Positions 42,988-51,244 of a stretch of 62,135 nucleotides of DNA are shown piece after piece; position 1 is the first letter of the stretch, and every line of letters begins with the position of its first letter. A model generated the notes under the pieces. The model had not been told where the DNA came from. It ran no database searches and saw only the letters and a list, made by a program, of their open reading frames with translations. The DNA is from Litoribacter ruber (GTDB lineage: Bacteria > Bacteroidota > Bacteroidia > Cytophagales > Cyclobacteriaceae), in NCBI RefSeq assembly GCF_018500185.1, contig NZ_JAHBGI010000005.1, positions 308,846 through 370,980 on the forward strand, read 5' to 3'. Made by a program: the position numbers and the translations under genes.

Positions 42988-43830
42988 TCATCGAAGACCT
43001 TCAAAGGTAAACGTATGGGCGTAAGTGCGGTCCTCCTCAATGGTGATCATCACCTCATTGTCGCAAGTGCCGTTTCCATAGTCAATATTAGCCTCCAAGT
43101 GTCTGCCAATAGTCCTTTTCTTTCCTGAAGTTGGCGTATAGTTACCTGCCTGCAAGCACTCTCTTTCAAATAGCAAACCTTCTGTGATTACGGTATAATA
43201 ACCTACGCCACTTCTACCGACGCCATTGGCATTCCCGTTCTGTATCCAGGTCACCGGATTTTCTGGGGCCCACGACAAGTCTTTGATCGCTTGGGAGTTT
43301 CTAGTAGCAAAGGTTCCATCAGGCCAAGTTACGCGTCCTGAGTATTCAACGTAAGAAAACAAAGTCTTCGCTTCCACGTCCACCTCATGTTCAGCCAACA
43401 AATTACCTTCGATTCGGATCCCGTTGATGGAATAGTTTTCAATGGTCAACCTACCTGTGTTGTTGGAGTATTCTTCCAAGGTAGAAACTTCCAAGTGAAG
43501 CCTTCCCTTCCGGATGTTACCTTTAGCATCAGCAGTGCCATCGCCGAAATCCACAATCACAATGGCTGGCGTGCTTGTCTCGGGAGTTTCTAAGTAAATG
43601 TTTGCATTAACCATTCTTGGGTCATCCAAAAGTACATCGACCCCGTTGCTGGCAATCGTGTTTTCGGAGAGAATTACCTCGATCATATCATCGATATCAA
43701 GAAAATAGGCCTCAATCTCAGTATCATCTGTCCCAACAATATTTGCACTTGGAGCAATATCGGGAAACTCTGTACAAGAAGAAATTAAAAAGGCAATCGC
43801 AAATAATGGGAGTAAGTAGAATTTTTTCAT
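42988..43830 (-). CDS. Hypothetical lipoprotein
   Basis: The 280-residue precursor has MKKFYLLPLFAIAFLISSC, a clear lipobox. The mature protein is beta-rich and acidic at its start (DDTEIEAYFLDIDDMIEVIL), with VIVDFGDGTADAKGN, a GxLHLEVST strand and a later RVTWPDGTFATRNSQ. Two cysteines near the C-terminus may pair. I do not recognise the family beyond its similarity in style to Bacteroidota surface lipoproteins. The 220 bases upstream are AT-rich and hold no gene. Confidence 0.6.
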   Translation of the reverse strand: MKKFYLLPLFAIAFLISSCTEFPDIAPSANIVGTDDTEIEAYFLDIDDMIEVILSENTIASNGVDVLLDDPRMVNANIYLETPETSTPAIVIVDFGDGTADAKGNIRKGRLHLEVSTLEEYSNNTGRLTIENYSINGIRIEGNLLAEHEVDVEAKTLFSYVEYSGRVTWPDGTFATRNSQAIKDLSWAPENPVTWIQNGNANGVGRSGVGYYTVITEGLLFERECLQAGNYTPTSGKKRTIGRHLEANIDYGNGTCDNEVMITIEEDRTYAHTFTFEGLR

Positions 43831-44051
43831 ATAAAAATTGATTTATTCAAGCATCAAAATACAATTATTAGACCAAATCTAATATTTTTTTCCTCGACAC
43901 AAAACAATTCTTACCATTATTAGTTGAGCGGTACCTATAATCAGATTCGCCATCAATAGCTAATCAGTTAAAAATAAAAGAGTTATACTATCTTAATAAC
44001 GGATAAAAATTTTTATCACGAAACAAAGATTATTTAGAAAAATGAGAGGTT

Positions 44052-44864
44052 TTAGATGGATCTTTCTTCCCATCGGCCAGATGGGTGGATCTCGAAACTA
44101 AGCATGCCGGTTTTTCCGATGCTGTTTTTTTGAAGGTCAAGATTGACCAGGTTGTCAGTGGGTTCGCCTTCCATATTCCATTCAATCCCATAGGCCATGG
44201 GGCGATAAAGCTGTATAACTTTATGGGCGTATTGGCAGAGGATATCCGATCTGAATAAGTCCATAAGTTCGGGCATTCGGTCTCCCCCGCGCTTGTCAAC
44301 CGAGCTGGTGCTCATCAAGCCTATAAATACCGGAATCTGGGTTTCCTTGGCAAAGCTATGGACCAGTTTTAAGGATTCATGATATAATTTATAACCATAT
44401 AAGAAATCAATCACTTGGAAAAAGTCGTCCAGCATCACATACGACGCCTTCCAGCTTTTGGCCATGGTCAGCACTTCTTTAAGGTTTGCAGGCCTGTGAA
44501 GTACTTTAAGGCGGTTTTTGAGCATATCCTTGAGGTCTGTCATCCCATCAAGGGCCACATCCTCTGGAAGCTCGCTTACCTCCTCCTCCCTGCCGGTAAT
44601 CATGGAAAACATTTGGCGTGCAAAATACTCTTCATTGGCCATAGGCATGACCACAAACCCTTTCTGCTGCTGCATGTAGGAAAAGCGCAGGATCAGGTTT
44701 AACATCAGGGCCGTCTTGCCGTGGGTAGGCCTACCCCCGATGACCACCAATTCATCTTTGAACCCCCCAATGGCCAATTGGTCAAGTTTTCTATATCCGC
44801 TTGCCAAAATGGGGCTTTCCTGATCGGTGGCCAAAAAATGTTGAAATAGCTCTGAAAAATTCAT
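44052..44864 (-). CDS. Stand-alone DnaB-like RecA-fold ATPase
   Basis: I place the start at 44864 (MNFSELFQHFLATDQESPIL), since codons upstream in frame are not coding-like. The 270-residue protein has only the C-terminal DnaB-type domain: GYRKLDQLAIGGF, Walker A GGRPTHGKTA (43-52), Walker B YVMLDDFFQ with Asp146/Asp147, and a late segment with KNSIGKTG resembling the DnaB arginine-finger region. The N-terminal collar domain of replicative helicases is absent. Roles might include a KaiC/DnaB-like regulatory or recombination ATPase. It cannot be the replicative DnaB. It is monocistronic. Confidence 0.7.
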   Translation of the reverse strand: MNFSELFQHFLATDQESPILASGYRKLDQLAIGGFKDELVVIGGRPTHGKTALMLNLILRFSYMQQQKGFVVMPMANEEYFARQMFSMITGREEEVSELPEDVALDGMTDLKDMLKNRLKVLHRPANLKEVLTMAKSWKASYVMLDDFFQVIDFLYGYKLYHESLKLVHSFAKETQIPVFIGLMSTSSVDKRGGDRMPELMDLFRSDILCQYAHKVIQLYRPMAYGIEWNMEGEPTDNLVNLDLQKNSIGKTGMLSFEIHPSGRWEERSI

Positions 44865-45178
44865 AGCCTTTAATATCCACAATAAAGTGCAAAAATCCAA
44901 TTTTATCGCCAAAAAATTGCAGTTGCAATAAGTTGAATATTCTTCGAAGGATATATTTCAGCGAATTACCCATAAAAAACAACTTAGAAACCTTTAAAAA
45001 TTATCATCAAATAACAGAATTTTTTCATATAACATTCAAAAATACCCTATTTACGGTATTTCATATTCAATACTTAATACCTATCTTTCATCCTCATTTA
45101 AGATGGAGACCAGCTACCATCAAAAAAACGGGGCGTATCCGAAAAGCCAATGAGTAGGAAAATTTAAATCACTTTATT
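44865..45178. other. AT-rich intergenic region with no gene
   Basis: These 314 bases separate the divergent DnaB-like ATPase and lipoprotein genes and should hold both promoters. TATCTTTC at 45082-45089 comes close to the TAnnTTTG -7 consensus on the plus strand. No repeat array, hairpin or coding sequence stands out. Confidence 0.4.
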
Positions 45179-45808
45179 ATGAAAAAAATTTACTTTTTAC
45201 AAATCTTTGTTTGCATGTTACTATTAAGTAGCTGTGCAACTGTTTACAAATCTCCTGACCTGAAGGCACGGGCTCCTAAACACAAAGAAATTGCCTTTAT
45301 CCCTTTTGATGCGGTGATTCAACTGAAAAAGCTTCCAAAAGGAGTAAGCGCAGAACAAGTCAAGCAAATGGAAGCAGATATGGGACTTGTTTTTCAAGAA
45401 CAGATGTACACCAGGTTTTTGAAGAAACAAAAAAAATATAATGTACAGATTCAGGATGTCGCAATGACAAATGCTATTTTAAGAAAAAACAATGTGACTG
45501 TTGAAAACATTCATCAATTTACCAAGGAAGAACTTGCCCATATGCTAGATGTATACGCAGTAGTTTCTGGCAAAGTACTTACCTCTAGGCCTATGTCGAA
45601 TGGTGGAGCCATAGCAATAGCGGCCCTCACTGGCATTTCAACGTCCACTAATAAAGTAGACATTAATGTGTCACTTCACGATGGTTTAGATTCAAAATTG
45701 CTTTTTAAATATGACCACTCTTTCAGAGGTGGTTTAGGAAGTGACCCTGAATCCATTTCTAAAGCTTTAATGAAGGATCTATCTAAAAAATTTCCTTATA
45801 AAATCTAA
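45179..45808 (+). CDS. Hypothetical lipoprotein, possibly GNA1162/CsgG-like fold
   Basis: The 209-residue precursor has MKKIYFLQIFVCMLLLSSC with a lipobox. The mature part alternates strands and helices: HKEIAFIPFDAVIQL, ADMGLVFQEQMYTRFLKKQK, MLDVYAVVSGKVL, KVDINVSLHDGLDSKLLFKY. This pattern, where a small lipoprotein binds a set of similar domains, recalls GNA1162/DUF799 and CsgG-like periplasmic assemblies. The resemblance is structural guesswork and not a recognised motif. Codon use is AT-rich. A terminator follows. Confidence 0.6.
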   Translation: MKKIYFLQIFVCMLLLSSCATVYKSPDLKARAPKHKEIAFIPFDAVIQLKKLPKGVSAEQVKQMEADMGLVFQEQMYTRFLKKQKKYNVQIQDVAMTNAILRKNNVTVENIHQFTKEELAHMLDVYAVVSGKVLTSRPMSNGGAIAIAALTGISTSTNKVDINVSLHDGLDSKLLFKYDHSFRGGLGSDPESISKALMKDLSKKFPYKI

Positions 45809-45816
45809 ACTATTCA

Positions 45817-45852
45817 ACCCAACCCAACATATGGTGGGTTGGGTAATTTTTT
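45817..45852 (+). terminator. Rho-independent terminator
   Basis: ACCCAACCCA at 45817-45826 pairs perfectly with 45835-45844 around an 8-base loop, followed by a TAATTTTTT tract, 9 bases after the lipoprotein stop codon. Confidence 0.82.
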
Positions 45853-45885
45853 ATAAAAACGGAACATTCATTAACATCACCATAT

Positions 45886-47382
45886 TTACCTAAACGAAGG
45901 AGTTTGATATACATCTAATCTTAAAGCCGACTTTTTACCCGTACCTATTGAGATGATTTCAAATAAATTAAGAGGTTTTTTATTAAATACCTGCGCAGTC
46001 ATGGCATACAACCCATCATTAATAAACACTTCTATTGAGGATGCATCTACAACCAACTCAACATCCACCAAATTATTCCCCCTGTATGGCATTTCCTGAA
46101 TTTTCCCAAACTCTGGATGAAAGCCTGTTTCCCCGCTGCTGCTTCTATCTAGGGAAATCTTATCTGCAGTCAGGTTAAGCAAAAGCTCTTCCCCATTCTC
46201 ATTGAAAAGCTTTATCTTGATATCCCCTTTACTTTCCTGAAATCCCGACAACTTAACCACAAAACCGCTTTCGCTCCCAATTGCGAGTGCCTCATTGAAA
46301 TTAACTTGTTTGGACTCAATCGAAGGCTTTAACTTTTGGTAAAATTCCCGGACCGGCTTTTGGGCTATATAGTCATCACCCTGATCCCGCACCAACACCA
46401 GCTCCCTGGCCAAAGTCATGGCGCCCCTCCAACCCTCCGTGGGCGTTCTATCCCCATAAAGCCAATTATTCATCCACCCCATGAAAAAAGTCCTGCCGTC
46501 TTCTTTAGGAACATTTGCCCAGGTAACTCCTGCATAATTATCAGTTCCCCAGTCCAGCCATTTTTCATCTTGGTGATCCGCTGCAAAAGTTTTACCGTCA
46601 AACTCCCCCGTGAAATACTGGGTTCCGCTACCCCCATTGGGCGCCCCGGGGTTGATACTTACAAATAGCACCCATTTGCTCCGGCCATCTTCACCCTTTA
46701 TCTCAAACAGGTCAGGACATTCCCAAACACCTCCTTTTGCACCAATGCCTTTCCCAAATTCACTCTCAAATGTCCAATCCTTGAGGTTCGGTGAAGAATA
46801 AAAATGGATGACATCTTTGGCGGCCAAAGACATGATCCACTGGCCACCTTCCTCATGCCACATTACCTTTGGATCACGGAAGTCCTGAATCCCCGGATTG
46901 GGCAGCACGGGATTATTCTCATACTTCTCCCAAGTTCTTCCCCTGTCATTGCTAAAAGCCAGGCTTTGCACTTCCCCGTTTTCATCATGGTGGTGGGTAA
47001 AAATTGCCACTAAAGGAGTATGCTCACCAGACTTGAATCCGGCCGTGTTTTGGTGGTCGGCCACTGCACTGCCTGAAAATATATACCCGAGCTCATCGGG
47101 ATAAAGAGCGATCCCCATTTCCTCCCAAACCACCAAATCCTTACTCACTGCATGCCCCCAGTGCATCGGTCCCCACACAGTGCTGTCTGGGTAGTATTGA
47201 AAAAAGAGGTGATACTCCCCTTCATAATACACCATCCCGTTGGGATCGTTCATCCAATTGGCCTCGGGTGAAAAATGGAATTTAGGCCTAAACTTTTCCT
47301 GTTCCACATCATTTAATTCAGAGGGACTGCAGGAAATCATAGCAGCACCAAGTGCCAATATTGAAAGTATAGCTTTTCTCAT
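45886..47382 (-). CDS. GH32 fructan hydrolase (levanase/inulinase type), lipoprotein
   Basis: GH32 enzymes release fructose from levan, inulin or sucrose. The 498-residue precursor has a lipobox MISC. The catalytic triad motifs are all seen: NWMNDPNG (nucleophile Asp, about residue 46), FRDPKV (transition-state stabiliser) and WECPDLFE (acid/base Glu). A C-terminal beta-sandwich with VDVELVVDASSIEVFINDG completes the family layout. It is not next to SusC/SusD genes. A 15-bp palindrome sits 20 bases upstream of the start codon and may be an operator. Confidence 0.92.
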   Translation of the reverse strand: MRKAILSILALGAAMISCSPSELNDVEQEKFRPKFHFSPEANWMNDPNGMVYYEGEYHLFFQYYPDSTVWGPMHWGHAVSKDLVVWEEMGIALYPDELGYIFSGSAVADHQNTAGFKSGEHTPLVAIFTHHHDENGEVQSLAFSNDRGRTWEKYENNPVLPNPGIQDFRDPKVMWHEEGGQWIMSLAAKDVIHFYSSPNLKDWTFESEFGKGIGAKGGVWECPDLFEIKGEDGRSKWVLFVSINPGAPNGGSGTQYFTGEFDGKTFAADHQDEKWLDWGTDNYAGVTWANVPKEDGRTFFMGWMNNWLYGDRTPTEGWRGAMTLARELVLVRDQGDDYIAQKPVREFYQKLKPSIESKQVNFNEALAIGSESGFVVKLSGFQESKGDIKIKLFNENGEELLLNLTADKISLDRSSSGETGFHPEFGKIQEMPYRGNNLVDVELVVDASSIEVFINDGLYAMTAQVFNKKPLNLFEIISIGTGKKSALRLDVYQTPSFR

Positions 47383-47401
47383 TACGCTTCTGTTTAAATA
47401 G

Positions 47402-47416
47402 TGTCAATAATTGACA
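47402..47416. promoter_or_regulatory. Palindromic operator-like site upstream of the GH32 gene
   Basis: TGTCAATAATTGACA is a perfect inverted repeat (7-bp arms, one central base) 20 bases from the start codon. A dimeric repressor, for example LacI or GntR type responding to fructose, would fit. No regulator gene is adjacent. Confidence 0.35.
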
Positions 47417-47554
47417 AAAGGGACCAGCGGCATTAACACCTTGATAATTTTACATTAAAACAAATTATCAACAAATAATACTGTAATATAGTCAAAAAAC
47501 TTATAAATTATAACTCGGAATTTCTGAAACTGCCTAAGAGCAAAACCCATTCAT

Positions 47555-49099
47555 ATGACTAGTCATTTTTACAAAAGCCTTTTGATTCTATTTCTCAGCA
47601 TTTCTTCATCACTGGCACAAACCGTTAACCTAGATCAGATGACGGAGGAATCTTTGCTTGAGGGAATACACCTGTTGAACCACCTCGTCTCCATCCCAAA
47701 CAACTCCCACCATCCCGACCAGCTTCACCAAAACCTTGATTGGTGTAAGGAGAATTTTGAGAAAAGGGGATGGGAGGTGGAAGAGCTAGACACGGAGGGG
47801 TTCCCTCTTCTGCTGACATCCTTTGAAGTTGAGGGGGCTGAAAAAACGGTTTTGATGTACTTCCATGTGGATGGGCAGGCCGTGGACCCTGCCAAGTGGA
47901 AGCAGGAAAATCCCTACAAGCCGGTACTTAAAGAACAAAATTCGGAAGGTGATTGGGAAGAGATCTCCTTCGACCGCTTAAAGGATGAATTCGACCCTGA
48001 ATGGAGGATTTACGGAAGATCGACCTCCGATGACAAGGGGCCTCTAGCCATGTTCCTAACCGCTTGGGATGCCTTAAGCGAAATGGGTAGAAAACCGGAT
48101 TACAACCTTAAAATTATCCTGGACTTTGAAGAGGAAATAGGCTCTCCAAATCTCCCAGATGCGGTAAACAAGCATGCAGACAAGCTTGAAGCAGACATGA
48201 TGCTGATCATGGACGGTCCCCGACACCTAAGCAACGAACCTACGCTCAGTTTTGGGGCTCGAGGGATCGCAAGAGTCACCCTGACCACATACGGACCCAA
48301 AACTCCGCAGCACAGTGGGCATTATGGCAATTATGCCCCAAATCCCGCCCTTAACATGTCCAAATTGTTAGGAAGCATGAAGGATGAACAGGGCAGAGTG
48401 ATTATCATGGGTTTTTATGATGGGATAATTTTATCCCCTGAGGAAAAAGAAATCCTAGCTCAAGTACCGGATGATGAAACGGAAATCAAGTCTAAATTAG
48501 AAATTGCTGCTGCTGATCAAGTTGGGGACTCCTACCAGGAAGCCCTTCAATATCCATCGCTCAATATTCGCGGCCTATCGGCCGGTTGGGTAGGGAAAGA
48601 AGCGCGGACAATAATCCCCTCAGAAGCCATAGCTGAGCTTGACATCCGGTTAGTGCCCGAAAGCGATCCTGAAAAGCTTTTTGCCTTGCTCAAAAGCCAC
48701 ATACAGAATCAGGGATTTTTTATAACAGAAGAAAATCCCACAACCGATCAGCGATTGGAGCACCCAAAGATTGTCAAGTGGGAAGGGGAAATCTCTTACC
48801 AGGCATTCCGGACACCTTTTGATTCCGAACCAGGGACCTGGTTGAGAAAAGCCTATCAGAGGGCTTTTGCAAAAGAGCCCATCATGATCCGCATGGAAGG
48901 AGGATCCATTCCCATCAGTCCCTTTATCGAGGCTTTGGACATCCCTGCCGTCATTGTCCCGACAGTCAACCCGGACAACAACCAGCACAGCCCGAATGAA
49001 AACATCAGGCTAGGGAACTACAAAGAAGGTATCAAAACCATGTTATCTATCTTATCGGAGCCGCTTACAGCAGAAGAGAAAACCCAAAATGAACGATAG
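47555..49099 (+). CDS. M20/M25/M40 family metallopeptidase, secreted
   Basis: The 514-residue protein has a signal peptide ending near SSLAQ (residue 22). Metal-site motifs are MYFHVDG (His104, Asp106), GRSTSDDKGPLA (bridging Asp159 or Asp160), LDFEEEIGSP (about Glu193/Glu194), and a late MEGGSIPI and NQHSPNENIR with the final histidine. Size and motif style match dipeptidase-like M20 enzymes (PepV/CNDP type). It is more distant from the M20 gene at 20518-21825. Its 3' end overlaps the convergent hypothetical gene by 35 bases. Confidence 0.85.
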   Translation: MTSHFYKSLLILFLSISSSLAQTVNLDQMTEESLLEGIHLLNHLVSIPNNSHHPDQLHQNLDWCKENFEKRGWEVEELDTEGFPLLLTSFEVEGAEKTVLMYFHVDGQAVDPAKWKQENPYKPVLKEQNSEGDWEEISFDRLKDEFDPEWRIYGRSTSDDKGPLAMFLTAWDALSEMGRKPDYNLKIILDFEEEIGSPNLPDAVNKHADKLEADMMLIMDGPRHLSNEPTLSFGARGIARVTLTTYGPKTPQHSGHYGNYAPNPALNMSKLLGSMKDEQGRVIIMGFYDGIILSPEEKEILAQVPDDETEIKSKLEIAAADQVGDSYQEALQYPSLNIRGLSAGWVGKEARTIIPSEAIAELDIRLVPESDPEKLFALLKSHIQNQGFFITEENPTTDQRLEHPKIVKWEGEISYQAFRTPFDSEPGTWLRKAYQRAFAKEPIMIRMEGGSIPISPFIEALDIPAVIVPTVNPDNNQHSPNENIRLGNYKEGIKTMLSILSEPLTAEEKTQNER

Positions 49100-49820
49100 G
49101 CCGGTTGATGAACGTAGAAAAACCATTGCCTTGTTGTTCAATAGGCCGGTAGGATGCCCGATCGGGATTCAGCTGCTGCCCTCTTGGGAAAAAGGATTCA
49201 AAAGTCTCAAACTGAAACAAATTCAGACTTGTCTGCAGGGAAACACTTGGAGTTAACAAATACGAAGCGCCAAAATCAACACCTGTATAAAAATTCCTTT
49301 CTCTAAGCTCTCTTTCGAAGCGGCTACCAAGGGCAAAATTCCTATTTTGTCCCCCTGGAGAAAAGCACGCCGAACAATTGTAGTCCAGTAGCTCCACATC
49401 GTAATCCCCACGCCCCTGCTCATAGGTGCCATAAAGCGTGGATTGCAGTTTCCACTGTGGGGAAAGTGAGAAAAACCTTGTTAAAAACACCCCCCCTTGC
49501 CATAAGGTATTGTCTACAGTGGCAAGATAATCAGATGAATAATTGCTATCCACCACATTCACGGTTTCGCTTATAGAGTAAGTTCTCAAGCCAGCCGACA
49601 CCCCTACCGCAAGATTCGGTGAAATGAATTTACCGAATTGATTACGCCACTCCCAATTGGAGTCGCTTTGGGCTTGGGGAAGCTTCTTGTAAGCATTGGT
49701 CCTGGAAGTCGGGCTTATTTCTGAAGATATCAGCCAGTTTTTGCCTGTGGGGGTCTGTCCCAGTACCACAGGCAAATTAAGAAGCCACATCAAAATCATT
49801 AAAAATAAAACTCTTTTCAT
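49065..49820 (-). CDS. Hypothetical outer-membrane-barrel-like protein
   Basis: The 251-residue precursor has a signal peptide (MKRVLFLMILMWLLNLPVVLGQ). The mature part alternates hydrophobic and polar residues and contains repeated aromatic girdle-like patterns: LAVGVSAGLRTYSI, LQSTLYGTYEQGRGDYDVEL, YTGVDFGASYLLTPSVSLQT. It ends PIVHFGFSLLL, in the style of small outer-membrane beta-barrels. Two cysteines near residue 150 could pair. No family is recognised. Its 3' end overlaps the M20 gene on the other strand. Confidence 0.6.
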   Translation of the reverse strand: MKRVLFLMILMWLLNLPVVLGQTPTGKNWLISSEISPTSRTNAYKKLPQAQSDSNWEWRNQFGKFISPNLAVGVSAGLRTYSISETVNVVDSNYSSDYLATVDNTLWQGGVFLTRFFSLSPQWKLQSTLYGTYEQGRGDYDVELLDYNCSACFSPGGQNRNFALGSRFERELRERNFYTGVDFGASYLLTPSVSLQTSLNLFQFETFESFFPRGQQLNPDRASYRPIEQQGNGFSTFINRPIVHFGFSLLL

Positions 49821-49897
49821 CTCGCTTTTTCACGTCCGTTTGATCTCAGGACGTCAAGAAGATGAAAAATGCCACAAGCCTCGTAAAATAATCGGCC

Positions 49898-50269
49898 TTA
49901 TATCCCTATCCAGTCTTTAGCGGTGGATTTGTCAGAAACTGAAAAAGACTTAAAGTTGATGTTGCCAATGATGGAATAAATGCCGTCAGATATCTTTTGC
50001 ATCCATTCCTTATCGGTGACCAAGGCTATTTTATTGATCTTGAGAAGAAGGATCTTGAAATCTGGCACCAGCTGTCGAACTTCCTCCCAAATGGCCCCCA
50101 TGGTCATGGAGGGGAACTTTTCCATTTCCACATAAATATTAACCGTGTGGCCTTGCTCTACCCTGGCTTTTATGAGCGTATACATTTGCTGCATTTCAGT
50201 TTGGGTGATTTTATCCCCGACTTTGAACATCAGGGTGTTTTCATTTGGGGAAGGAATCTGCTCAATCAT
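49898..50269 (-). CDS. STAS/SEC14 domain-containing protein (SpoIIAA-like)
   Basis: The 123-residue cytosolic protein has the pattern of the SpoIIAA-like (DUF3478) family: LMFKVGDKITQTEMQQMYTL, VNIYVEMEKFPSMTMGAIWE, KIALVTDKEWMQKISDGI and a late FSVSDKSTAKDWI. The family has a STAS-type fold and may bind lipids or act in signalling, but functions are largely unknown. It appears to be monocistronic, with a terminator-bearing gene upstream on the same strand. Confidence 0.75.
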   Translation of the reverse strand: MIEQIPSPNENTLMFKVGDKITQTEMQQMYTLIKARVEQGHTVNIYVEMEKFPSMTMGAIWEEVRQLVPDFKILLLKINKIALVTDKEWMQKISDGIYSIIGNINFKSFSVSDKSTAKDWIGI

Positions 50270-50338
50270 AGCTCATTCTATTAGGTTAAAGTAGTTCCTC
50301 TGTTAACCTTGACTATGCACATTTGTTATGATAAAAAA

Positions 50339-50362
50339 ACAGCTGGCCTTTCGGCCAGCTGT
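50339..50362 (-). terminator. Terminator after the PhnB-like gene
   Basis: ACAGCTGGCC at 50339-50348 pairs perfectly with 50353-50362 around a 4-base loop. On the minus strand a seven-T run follows, 9 bases after the PhnB-like stop codon. Confidence 0.82.
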
Positions 50363-50370
50363 CAAGCTTT

Positions 50371-50790
50371 TTATTCCTGATAATCATAATTGACCATCCA
50401 TTTAATGCCATAGGGATCTTTCAACATACCAAAATATGCATTCCAAAAGGTCCGCTGCATGGGCATCTCTACCTCTCCGCCAGCCGACAGCCCATCGAAG
50501 AATCTATTGGCTTCCTCTTCGCTTTTGGCATCGATGGAAATGTAAAAGTTGTTACCTGAAGTCAATTGCTGGTTTTGAGAGCTGAGCACATCGGAGGCCA
50601 TCAAGGTGCAGTCTCCGATGGGAAAGGAAATGTGCATGGCTTTTTCACCGTCCTCTTCAGACAGGTTTTCCATGTCAGGAATTTCCTTGAATCTTTGAAT
50701 CATGTAGTCTCCGCCGAACACCGAACGGTAAAAGCTGAATGCCTCTTCGGCATTGCCGGGAAAGTTAAGGTAAGGGTTTAAAGTCGCCAT
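50371..50790 (-). CDS. PhnB-like VOC family protein
   Basis: The 139-residue protein begins MATLNPYLNFPGNAEEAFSF and contains SVFGGDYM, HISFPIGDCTLMASD and a final GMLKDPYGIKWMVNYDY, the standard order of PhnB/DUF1428-like members of the vicinal-oxygen-chelate superfamily. Members bind a metal or small molecules; most have no proven activity, and 3-demethylubiquinone methyltransferase names in databases are misleading. It starts one base after the stop of the NTF2-like gene, so the two are co-transcribed. Confidence 0.82.
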   Translation of the reverse strand: MATLNPYLNFPGNAEEAFSFYRSVFGGDYMIQRFKEIPDMENLSEEDGEKAMHISFPIGDCTLMASDVLSSQNQQLTSGNNFYISIDAKSEEEANRFFDGLSAGGEVEMPMQRTFWNAYFGMLKDPYGIKWMVNYDYQE

Positions 50791-50791
50791 A

Positions 50792-51187
50792 TTAGCCGGG
50801 GTTTTGATTGATGTCGTCTTTTATGGTGGTCACATAGGAGGTCAGCACCTTGATTTTACCATTATTGATCAAGTAGCTATCCACATAAGCGGCCCTAAAA
50901 ATCTTACCTTCCCTATCAAGGGCCTTCATGGTGCCCTCGGCAACAATCCGGTCTCCTTCGGCAACTTTGCTGGAAGGCCAAATTTCAGGCAAACCCATGC
51001 CTTCCATGGATTTAAACATTTCTTGGATCTCGCCTTTCCCCTTCAGGTGAAACTCACCCACCATTTTCCATTCTACATCCTCAGCCATAAGGTCTGCGAT
51101 CGCCTTGTAATCCCCCCTACTGAATGCTTCATCAAAGGCCTCCACCAGCGCTTTGTTTAGTTGCTGGGTATTGTTAATTGTTTCCAT
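50792..51187 (-). CDS. SnoaL-like/NTF2-like domain protein
   Basis: The 131-residue protein has the cone-shaped NTF2 pattern: EAFDEAFSRGDYKAIADLMA (helix), EDVEWKMVGEF, KGKGEIQEMFKSM, AEGTMKALDREG and YVDSYLINNGKIKVLTSYV. Such domains act as small enzymes (isomerases, cyclases) or ligand-binding folds. It precedes the PhnB-like gene by one base, so both are probably translated from one message and may handle related small molecules. Confidence 0.78.
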   Translation of the reverse strand: METINNTQQLNKALVEAFDEAFSRGDYKAIADLMAEDVEWKMVGEFHLKGKGEIQEMFKSMEGMGLPEIWPSSKVAEGDRIVAEGTMKALDREGKIFRAAYVDSYLINNGKIKVLTSYVTTIKDDINQNPG

Positions 51188-51244
51188 GGTTGTTGTGGTT
51201 AAAGGTTGATAATTAAATATTTACAAAGATAATATTTAAAACCT

